From an uncultured Bacilli bacterium (GTDB lineage: Bacteria > Bacillota_I > Bacilli_A > RF39 > UBA660), in contig CANRCI010000077.1 in assembly GCA_947629075.1 (NCBI GenBank), forward strand, positions 1-5,710: a stretch of 5,710 nucleotides of DNA, read 5' to 3'. How positions within the stretch are numbered: the first letter of the stretch is position 1; every line of letters starts with the position of its first letter. The notes below the pieces were generated by a model, which saw only the letters and a program-made list of their open reading frames with translations, made no database searches and was not told where the DNA came from. Shown one piece after another: positions 1 to 4,346 of the stretch. The position numbers and the translations under genes are program-made.

Positions 1-200
1 ATATTATTAAAGCTATATCTTGTGGAATCAGTAAGATAAACATAAATACTGAATTGCAAATTGCTTGGCATGATGCTGTTGTCGAATTTGTAAAAAATAA
101 TCCTGATGCATATGACCCTAGAAAAGTCATTTCTAGTGGTGTCGAGGCCATGAAAGAGACTATTACTAAGAAAGTAAATATGTTTATGTCAAATCGTTAA
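1..200 (+). CDS. fba: Class II fructose-bisphosphate aldolase, 3' end only (5' truncated by window)
   Basis: Sixty-five codons and a TAA stop (first whole codon at base 3) give the C-terminal end of a class II, zinc-dependent fructose-1,6-bisphosphate aldolase, the cytosolic glycolytic enzyme that interconverts fructose-1,6-bisphosphate with dihydroxyacetone phosphate and glyceraldehyde-3-phosphate. The diagnostic piece is GISKININTELQIAW near the start, matching the family's GTSKINVNTE-type strand-loop that lies at the substrate phosphate/zinc site. The family's YDPRK motif follows, and the protein ends with the usual amphipathic C-terminal helix. The zinc ligands and catalytic Asp lie upstream, outside the window. 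In Bacillus subtilis fbaA is also close upstream of a murA paralogue (murAB), which supports the call. No terminator is visible after the stop; the next gene starts 39 bases on, so partial read-through into murA is likely. Confidence 0.93.
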   Translation, partial: IIKAISCGISKININTELQIAWHDAVVEFVKNNPDAYDPRKVISSGVEAMKETITKKVNMFMSNR

Positions 201-214
201 GATTGCTATATAAT
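186..214 (+). promoter_or_regulatory. Putative housekeeping promoter for murA
   Basis: A perfect -10 hexamer TATAAT lies at 209-214. A -35-like ATGTCA (four of six matches to TTGACA) lies at 186-191, separated by a 17-base spacer. The -35 falls inside the last codons of the aldolase gene. Transcription would start near 221, about ten bases before the GGAGGT ribosome binding site of murA. This is a consensus match only; A+T-rich DNA gives many chance -10 boxes, so confidence is moderate. Confidence 0.45.
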
Positions 215-239
215 ATAGTAGAATTGTAGTGGAGGTAAT

Positions 240-1478
240 ATGAAAGTATTAGAGATAACTGGCGGAAAAGAATTAACAGGGACTATCAGAGTAAGCGGAT
301 CAAAAAACAGCTGTGTAGCATTAATACCGGCCGCAATTTTGGCAGATGGCAATGTTACTATATGTAATGTTCCAGAGATAACTGATACTGATGCTTTAAG
401 TGAAATTTTGGAATATTTAGGGGCAGGAATAAAAAGGGATAAAGAAAGAATCGAAATAGATCCTACCACATTGAAGAATAAAGCAATACCAGAGAGAATT
501 TCCAAAAAGCTTCGTGCTTCATATTACTTTATGGGATCTCTTTTAGGAAAGTATAAACATGTCGAGATGTATTTTCCTGGCGGTTGTTCAATAGGTGAAA
601 GACCGATTAACTTACATTTAAAAGGTTTTGAATCCCTTGGGGCAACTGTTAGTAATGATGGTGATAAATTTGTAGTCGATGCTAAGGAGTTACATGGTGC
701 TAATATCTATTTGGATATAGCTTCAGTTGGAGCAACGATAAACATTATGTTAGCAGCGGCGAGAGTTATCGACAATGCTGCTCAAGAACCAGAAATTGTA
801 AATGTGGCGACGTTCTTAAACAATATGGGAGCTAAAATTAGAGGGGCAGGAACTAATCGCGTCGTAATTGAAGGAGTAGATGAGTTGAGTGGTTGTTTTC
901 ACGAAGTCATTCCAGATCGTATCGAAGCAGGAACTTACTCAATTATCGGTGCTTTAATCGGTAATAATTTGAAAATAGATAACATTATTCCTGAACATAT
1001 CGAGTCACTTACTTCAAAACTTTTAGAGGTAGGAGTTGACGTTGAACTGGGTGATGATTACCTAGTCGTATCCAAACCTAAAAAATTTAGACCAACCAAA
1101 ATAAAAACGTTGGGATATCCTGGATTCCCCACTGATTTACAACAACCTTTTACTGTTTTACTAACGCAATGTGAAGGTAAATCCAAAGTTGTCGAAACAA
1201 TCTTTGAAAATAGATTTATGCACATTCCATATTTAAATAAAATGGGAGCAAACATCCAAGTGGAAAACATGGAAGCAACTGTTTCTGGTCCAACGGAACT
1301 AAAGGGATGTGAAGTAGAAGCCACTGACTTAAGAGCAGGAGCCTGTATGGTAGCGGCCGCTTTAATCGCTGATGGCGTTACTGTCATTACCAATATTGAA
1401 CACATTCTTAGAGGTTATGAGGACATTGTAGAGAAATTGAATAAAGTTGGTGCTAAAATAACATTAAAAGAAATATAA
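240..1478 (+). CDS. murA: UDP-N-acetylglucosamine 1-carboxyvinyltransferase (MurA/MurZ)
   Basis: The 412-residue cytosolic enzyme transfers enolpyruvate from phosphoenolpyruvate to UDP-GlcNAc, the first committed step of peptidoglycan precursor synthesis and the fosfomycin target. Key residues are present: the SGSKNS motif with Lys22-Asn23; the catalytic, fosfomycin-reactive Cys116 in PGGCSIGERP with Arg121 after it; Asp299 in YPGFPTDLQ (the general base, E. coli Asp305); Arg365 in ATDLRAG; and Arg391 in RGYE. Length is slightly under the usual 417-436 and nothing is missing. The start at 240 is fixed by GGAGGT at 231-236 with a four-base gap and by the family-typical N-terminus. Position after fba suggests correspondence to the Bacillus murAB/murZ paralogue rather than murAA; many Firmicutes have both. 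Cys rather than Asp at the active site predicts fosfomycin sensitivity for this copy (inference). Confidence 0.96.
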   Translation: MKVLEITGGKELTGTIRVSGSKNSCVALIPAAILADGNVTICNVPEITDTDALSEILEYLGAGIKRDKERIEIDPTTLKNKAIPERISKKLRASYYFMGSLLGKYKHVEMYFPGGCSIGERPINLHLKGFESLGATVSNDGDKFVVDAKELHGANIYLDIASVGATINIMLAAARVIDNAAQEPEIVNVATFLNNMGAKIRGAGTNRVVIEGVDELSGCFHEVIPDRIEAGTYSIIGALIGNNLKIDNIIPEHIESLTSKLLEVGVDVELGDDYLVVSKPKKFRPTKIKTLGYPGFPTDLQQPFTVLLTQCEGKSKVVETIFENRFMHIPYLNKMGANIQVENMEATVSGPTELKGCEVEATDLRAGACMVAAALIADGVTVITNIEHILRGYEDIVEKLNKVGAKITLKEI

Positions 1479-1479
1479 T

Positions 1480-1507
1480 AGAGGTAGAATTTATTCTATC
1501 TTTTTTT
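1480..1507 (+). terminator. Weak intrinsic terminator or attenuator between murA and the SGNH hydrolase
   Basis: A ten-pair stem is formed by 1480-1489 and 1494-1503, with loop TTTA and two G-U pairs, overlapping a seven-T run at 1501-1507. The murA stop lies two bases upstream. The T-run abuts the AAGGAG ribosome binding site (1508-1513) of the next gene. The stem is A+T-rich with only two G-C pairs, so termination is probably partial. Confidence 0.55.
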
Positions 1508-1518
1508 AAGGAGAAATT

Positions 1519-2283
1519 ATGAGTAAACTTAGAAAAATATCTATATTGTTAATGATAGTTGGAGTAATGTGTATAGCTACCTATTTTATATATCAGAATA
1601 CGAAGTTAACTAGTTATAGTTATCTAGCTCTTGGTGATTCGGTTCCAGCTGGGGTAACTCCATATGGTGGATTAGATTACAGTTATCCCGATTACATCCG
1701 TGATTATCTAGCATCCCATCACATGTTAAAAACTTATTCCAAAGAAGAATCAGTAGGTGGTTATACAGTTGACGATTTAAAATATGACATCAACAATAAT
1801 AAGAAAATAACTGTAAATAAAAAAATTATCGGTCTAAAAGAAGCTCTAGCTAATGCTGAACTAATAACTTTATCTATCGGAGCTAATGACTTTTTAAACA
1901 GTCGCAGTTCTAATTTATTATCACTGTTAGATCGCAATAGTTACAAAAATGAATTGGATACCATCGGTAAAGAGGTCGACGAACTAATAGATTTAATAAA
2001 AACTTATGCTAAACATGCCCAAATAATTATTGTCGGTTACTACAATCCAATACCTAGATTGACAACTGTAAAGACTAAAGTTGATGAATTTATTGAATAT
2101 AGTGACCAAACATATGAAAGTGTTGCTAAAGAGAACAATATTATGTTCGTAAAAGTGTCAGATGCAATCGCAAAAGATAATGAATATTTGCCAAATCCAA
2201 CTGATATTCATCCGTCAAAAGAAGGACATAAGGTCATATCAGAGCGAATTATCGCTAAAATGGAGAAAGAAATAATAAAATAG
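1519..2283 (+). CDS. SGNH/GDSL-family hydrolase (lipase/esterase-like), N-terminal membrane anchor
   Basis: The 254-residue protein has a basic N-terminus and one hydrophobic segment at about residues 8-25, so it is probably exported and membrane-anchored or cleaved, with its domain outside the membrane. The SGNH blocks are in order: block I LALGDSVPAG with nucleophile Ser41; a GGYTVDDL segment near residues 80-87 at the block II position; block III LSIGANDF with oxyanion-hole Asn123; and block V NPTDIHPSKEGH with catalytic His231. The block V acid is spaced D-I-H, with Thr at the classical DxxH position; this may be a subfamily variant. The fold class is clear but the substrate (acyl ester, lipid, O-acetyl sugar) is not deducible. 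The start is set by AAGGAG at 1508-1513, five bases before the ATG. Its nearest strong promoter signals lie before murA, so expression may depend on read-through. Confidence 0.88.
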   Translation: MSKLRKISILLMIVGVMCIATYFIYQNTKLTSYSYLALGDSVPAGVTPYGGLDYSYPDYIRDYLASHHMLKTYSKEESVGGYTVDDLKYDINNNKKITVNKKIIGLKEALANAELITLSIGANDFLNSRSSNLLSLLDRNSYKNELDTIGKEVDELIDLIKTYAKHAQIIIVGYYNPIPRLTTVKTKVDEFIEYSDQTYESVAKENNIMFVKVSDAIAKDNEYLPNPTDIHPSKEGHKVISERIIAKMEKEIIK

Positions 2284-2312
2284 TTGCAAAAAAAGATTAG
2301 TTTTGATATACT
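2284..2312 (+). promoter_or_regulatory. Strong housekeeping promoter for rpmE
   Basis: The -35 TTGCAA (2284-2289) and -10 TATACT (2307-2312) are separated by exactly 17 bases, with TG at 2304-2305 making an extended -10. The -35 begins at the base right after the preceding gene's stop codon. The predicted start is near 2319. TAAATT-AGC-AATTTA, a perfect inverted repeat at 2312-2326, covers the last -10 base and the start site. Confidence 0.75.
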
Positions 2313-2318
2313 AAATTA

Positions 2319-2373
2319 GCAATTTAATTATCTATGGCTCTAAATTGAGTCCATGGCAGAAAGAGGGAGAAAT
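2319..2373 (+). promoter_or_regulatory. Structured 5' leader of rpmE, candidate L31 autoregulatory RNA
   Basis: The roughly 55-base leader folds into a hairpin: 2332-2337 pairs with 2351-2356 and 2338-2340 with 2347-2349, leaving a single bulged U at 2350 and the six-base loop UAAAUU (2341-2346). That is nine pairs, one of them U-G. The ribosome binding site GGGAG (2365-2369) lies nine bases after the stem. Ribosomal protein genes in Firmicutes often carry such leaders, where the protein represses its own translation, and L31 leaders have been described in several phyla. The structure is seen in the sequence; the regulatory role is inference. Confidence 0.5.
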
Positions 2374-2583
2374 ATGAAAGCAGGAATTCATCCAGTTTAT
2401 AAAACTACTAAAGTAACTTGTGCTTGTGGAGAAACATTTGAAGTTCAATCTAATAAAGATGAACTACACATCGAAGTTTGTTCTAAATGTCATCCATTTT
2501 ACAGTGGAAAACAAAACAGATCTAAACATGCCGGTCAAGTTGACAAGTTTAACAAAAAGTATGGTTTTGATAAAAAAGATTAA
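2374..2583 (+). CDS. rpmE: Large ribosomal subunit protein bL31 (zinc-binding, type A)
   Basis: The 69-residue L31 sits on the 50S subunit and contributes to the bridge with the 30S head. It starts with the family signature MKAGIHP and has four cysteines, C16 and C18 (CAC) plus C36 and C39 (CSKC), followed by HPFYSGKQ. This is the zinc-binding C+ form, typical of growth under zinc sufficiency. The C-terminus has the usual basic FNKKYG segment. The ATG at 2374 is chosen over an in-frame ATG at 2353 because family members begin at MKAGIHP, GGGAG (2365-2369) sits four bases before it, and 2353 lies inside a leader hairpin. It is a single-gene unit with its own promoter and terminator. In B. subtilis rpmE also follows murAB, with rho in between; rho is absent here. 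Confidence 0.97.
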   Translation: MKAGIHPVYKTTKVTCACGETFEVQSNKDELHIEVCSKCHPFYSGKQNRSKHAGQVDKFNKKYGFDKKD

Positions 2584-2594
2584 CATTAGAAACG

Positions 2595-2631
2595 AAAAGA
2601 AGGTTACAAATTCAATCTTCTTTTTTATTTT
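2595..2631 (+). terminator. Intrinsic terminator after rpmE
   Basis: An eleven-pair stem (2595-2605 with 2614-2624, one G-U pair) has an eight-base loop and a T-rich tail (TTTTTT to 2626, then ATTTT to 2631). It lies 12 bases after the rpmE stop and separates rpmE from the rpiB unit. The tail runs almost into the next promoter. Confidence 0.82.
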
Positions 2632-2641
2632 GTTGTAAAGA

Positions 2642-2650
2642 TGGTATAAT
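2642..2650 (+). promoter_or_regulatory. Extended -10 housekeeping promoter for rpiB and downstream genes
   Basis: TGGTATAAT at 2642-2650 is a perfect extended -10 element (TGn plus TATAAT). The -35 region at 17 bases upstream (2622-2627, TTTTTA) is poor and overlaps the rpmE terminator tail, which fits an extended -10 promoter that does not need a good -35. The start is expected near 2657. No terminator is seen from here to 5332, so this may supply the whole rpiB-mbl run. Confidence 0.7.
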
Positions 2651-2684
2651 TAAATAGAAATATAAAGATAGAAAGGATGACATT

Positions 2685-3143
2685 ATGAAAATTGGTATAG
2701 CTAGTGACCATCACGGTTTTAAAATGAAAAAAACACTTATTAAGTATCTACAGAAAAAAGGATATGAAGTAAACGACTATGGAACTGATTCGCTTGAAAA
2801 TGTCGATTATACAAAATATGCATTTAAACTTGGGGAAAAAGTAAGAGATAAAAAAGTAGAAATGGGAATAGTAATTTGTGGAACTGGTATCGGTGTATCA
2901 ATTGCTTGTAATAAAGTTCAGGGAATCAGATGTGCCAAAGTAGACAACGTCAAAGAAGCACGACTTACCAGAACCGATAACGATTCAAACGTTATTGCTC
3001 TAAATGGCAGTATGCCTATTTACCGCGCTAAAGACATTTTAGATGTCTGGCTTACAACACCATTTAATAAAATTGAAAGATACGAACGAAGAATAAAAGA
3101 TATCGCAGAATACGAAAAAGAAAGTAGGAAAGACTATGAGTAG
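2685..3143 (+). CDS. rpiB: RpiB/LacA/LacB-family sugar-phosphate isomerase, probably ribose-5-phosphate isomerase B
   Basis: The 152-residue cytosolic enzyme of the RpiB family interconverts ribose-5-phosphate and ribulose-5-phosphate in the non-oxidative pentose phosphate pathway. Seen motifs: SDHHG with Asp8-His9; NVDYTKYA; the anion-hole loop ICGTGIG with catalytic base Cys65 and Thr67; ACNKVQGIR; NDSNV; and Arg132/Arg136 in the C-terminal helix, equivalent to E. coli Arg133/Arg137. Oddity: the usual ring-opening His (E. coli His99, in RQHND) is Asp98 here (RTDND), and the His after Arg133 is Tyr133. Substrate preference may therefore differ; LacA/LacB-like or other sugar phosphates are possible. 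The start has AAGGA at 2673-2677, seven bases upstream. The 3' end overlaps the next gene by eight bases. In B. subtilis the homologue ywlF lies upstream of the atp operon, which in turn precedes ywzB. Confidence 0.85.
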   Translation: MKIGIASDHHGFKMKKTLIKYLQKKGYEVNDYGTDSLENVDYTKYAFKLGEKVRDKKVEMGIVICGTGIGVSIACNKVQGIRCAKVDNVKEARLTRTDNDSNVIALNGSMPIYRAKDILDVWLTTPFNKIERYERRIKDIAEYEKESRKDYE

Positions 3144-3333
3144 TAAAGCTCTTCTATACATCGTCGTAACTCCAATAGTCATTTGGGCTATGGATTCGAT
3201 TAATGTAAATAAAATTTTTAAAAAGAATAAAAACAACCAAGCAGTAGTGTTTTACTTTTTACTCGGTTTATCATTGATCTATTTAATTACTAATTTTATA
3301 TTTGATTTTTTTACATATTCAAAAATTTTATAA
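3136..3333 (+). CDS. DUF1146 (YwzB-like) small two-helix membrane protein
   Basis: This 65-residue protein has two hydrophobic segments (about 5-19 and 37-56) separated by a very basic, polar stretch with KIFKKNKNNQA. That layout, an early Trp (W17), and the closing segment with ITNFIFDFFTYS match the DUF1146 family typified by B. subtilis YwzB, whose function is unknown. Family members sit near the ATP synthase, murAA and spoIID/spoIIQ genes, as here beside spoIIQ. The start overlaps the last eight bases of rpiB (ATGAGTAG), with AGG at 3126-3128 seven bases before the ATG, indicating translational coupling with rpiB. Assignment rests on pattern and context, since so short a protein carries little signature. 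Confidence 0.72.
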   Translation: MSSKALLYIVVTPIVIWAMDSINVNKIFKKNKNNQAVVFYFLLGLSLIYLITNFIFDFFTYSKIL

Positions 3334-3338
3334 AAAGT

Positions 3339-3367
3339 GTATAAATTATTCATATTAATCCAAACTT
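3339..3367 (+). promoter_or_regulatory. Candidate sigma-F/sigma-G-type forespore promoter for spoIIQ
   Basis: GTATA at 3339-3343 is a perfect match to the forespore sigma -35 consensus (GYWTA for sigma-F, GHATR for sigma-G). After 17 bases comes CAAACTT (3361-3367), which fits five of seven positions of the sigma-G -10. Read in the sigma-F frame, 3358-3367 (ATCCAAACTT) fits the ANAMTW half but lacks the leading GG. In B. subtilis spoIIQ is sigma-F dependent. The predicted start, near 3374, would fall in the ribosome binding site itself, which lowers confidence. Confidence 0.33.
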
Positions 3368-3384
3368 ATAGTGAGGTGAAAAAT

Positions 3385-4035
3385 ATGAATAAAAGAACAA
3401 AATTAAGAATTAAACCATTTGTATTACCAACATTGTACTTATCACTTATTACATTGCTTATGATTTCTGTATATTACGAATACGATAAGAATTTAAGTAG
3501 TAAAAATATTGATGAAAAAGATGCGATTGAAGATGTGGTAGATATTACTCCAATTGAAGAAGAACCAGTTGTTCAAACAGAAGAAGTTTTAATAAGACCG
3601 TACAATTCAGAAGATGACAAAATAAAAGTAGGAAAGTCTTTTTATGACTATCAAGCAGATGCTAAAGATCAAGCTAATGCTTTAATTTTCTATCAGAACA
3701 CTTACATGCAAAACTCTGGAGTAGATTACGTATCTGATGAAGAGTTTGAAGTCTATGCTTCATTTCAAGGAGAAGTAGTCAAAGTTGAAAACAACGAATT
3801 ACTTGGATATGTAGTTGAAATAAAACACGATAATAACATCATTACATCATATCAAAGTCTAAGTTCAACTACTCTTAAAAAAGGAGATAAAGTAATTCAA
3901 GGTGAAGTAGTTGGAAAAAGTGGAAAATCAAAAATCAATAGCGATCTAGGTAATCATTTACATTTTGAAATGTTTAAAAATGGTCAAGTAGTTAATCCCG
4001 AAAATTATTACGATAAAACTATAAAAGATATATAG
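3385..4035 (+). CDS. spoIIQ: Stage II sporulation protein Q (SpoIIQ), degenerate LytM/M23 domain
   Basis: This 216-residue forespore protein has a basic N-terminus, one membrane helix (about 12-32), an acidic linker (about 42-70), and a LytM/M23-fold domain (about 105-210). In spore formers SpoIIQ binds SpoIIIAH across the intermembrane space, forming the channel between forespore and mother cell. M23 enzymes bind zinc through HxGxD and HxH. Here HLH (His191, His193) and Asp114 are kept, but the first His is Asn110 (NSGVD), so metallopeptidase activity is unlikely and the role is probably structural, as in B. subtilis, whose SpoIIQ also lacks this His. It is shorter than the B. subtilis protein (about 283). 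The start at 3385 is chosen for GAGGTGA at 3373-3379 and the typical short basic N-terminus; a GTG at 3337 lacks a ribosome binding site. Direct adjacency to spoIIID-mbl supports the call over a generic M23 peptidase. Confidence 0.87.
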   Translation: MNKRTKLRIKPFVLPTLYLSLITLLMISVYYEYDKNLSSKNIDEKDAIEDVVDITPIEEEPVVQTEEVLIRPYNSEDDKIKVGKSFYDYQADAKDQANALIFYQNTYMQNSGVDYVSDEEFEVYASFQGEVVKVENNELLGYVVEIKHDNNIITSYQSLSSTTLKKGDKVIQGEVVGKSGKSKINSDLGNHLHFEMFKNGQVVNPENYYDKTIKDI

Positions 4036-4039
4036 TTAA

Positions 4040-4068
4040 GAATATTCATCACTACAAATATATATACT
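4040..4068 (+). promoter_or_regulatory. Putative sigma-E (mother-cell) promoter for spoIIID
   Basis: GAATATT (4040-4046) is a perfect match to the sigma-E -35 consensus KMATATT. Exactly 14 bases later TATATACT (4061-4068) matches the -10 consensus CATACAMT at six of eight positions. In B. subtilis spoIIID is transcribed by sigma-E, so position and class agree. The start would be near 4075, just ahead of the AGAAGG ribosome binding site at 4077-4082, giving a leader of about 13 bases. Confidence 0.62.
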
Positions 4069-4087
4069 TTAGTGAAAGAAGGTATAT

Positions 4088-4345
4088 ATGAATAAATTTA
4101 TTAGTGATCGAGTATTAAAAGAAGCGCAATACATATTAAAAAACAATAGTACAGTAAGAGAGATAGCAGCTGTATTCAATGTTAGTAAAAGTACAGTTCA
4201 CAAGGATCTCAAAGAGAGACTATTGTCAGTAGATAAAAATATATATCAGAAAGTTCAAGATATATTAAGAAACCACTTAGAAATTAGACATATAAGAGGT
4301 GGTGAATCGACGAGACTTAAATATCTTAAGCTTAAGAAAGGTTAG
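4088..4345 (+). CDS. spoIIID: Sporulation transcriptional regulator SpoIIID
   Basis: This 85-residue DNA-binding protein of the mother cell activates or represses many sigma-E-dependent genes and helps switch on sigK. The helix-turn-helix spans about residues 21-42 (TVREIAAVFNVSKSTVHKDL), with SKSTVHKDL as the recognition helix, almost identical to the B. subtilis protein. The family's second DNA-contact region, RHIRGGESTRLKY, lies at 67-79, followed by a basic tail (LKLKKG). It is slightly shorter than the 93-residue B. subtilis protein, the acidic C-terminal extension being absent. The ribosome binding site AGAAGG (4077-4082) is five bases before the ATG. The stop is separated from the mbl start by a single base, so the two are translationally linked. 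Recognition is strong because of near family-wide conservation. Confidence 0.96.
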   Translation: MNKFISDRVLKEAQYILKNNSTVREIAAVFNVSKSTVHKDLKERLLSVDKNIYQKVQDILRNHLEIRHIRGGESTRLKYLKLKKG

Positions 4346-4346
4346 A

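Noticed and set aside
206..505. Reverse-strand open frames opposite murA (206-505, 1058-1405), rpiB/DUF1146 (3039-3236) and mbl (4277-4489, 4562-4795)
   Set aside because: They mirror well-supported + strand genes, show no recognisable family pattern, and there is no independent sign of expression.
2353..2373. In-frame ATG at 2353 as the start of rpmE (seven extra residues)
   Set aside because: L31 proteins start at MKAGIHP; the good ribosome binding site GGGAG precedes 2374, and 2353 lies within the leader hairpin without a Shine-Dalgarno of its own.
2420..2638. A second + strand open frame overlapping rpmE and its terminator
   Set aside because: It lies out of frame within a clear L31 gene and runs through the terminator T-tract, which explains its Phe-rich end.
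3324..3347. A bulged A/T-only inverted repeat after the DUF1146 gene as a terminator
   Set aside because: It has no G-C pairs and no T-run follows, so it is unlikely to terminate.
3337..3384. GTG at 3337 as the start of spoIIQ
   Set aside because: No ribosome binding site precedes it, it overlaps the candidate -35 element, and the GAGGTGA site positions the ATG at 3385.
3385..4035. Calling this gene an active M23 peptidoglycan endopeptidase
   Set aside because: The first zinc-binding His is Asn110, and the spoIIID-mbl context points to SpoIIQ.
4223..4247. TTGTCA (4223-4228) with TATATC (4242-4247) as a promoter for mbl
   Set aside because: The spacer is only 13 bases, too short for housekeeping polymerase, and no -10 occurs at 16-18 bases.
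4299..4346. GTG at 4299 as the start of mbl
   Set aside because: The added residues are an out-of-frame reading of conserved spoIIID codons, and MreB/Mbl proteins begin only a few residues before GIDLGTAN.
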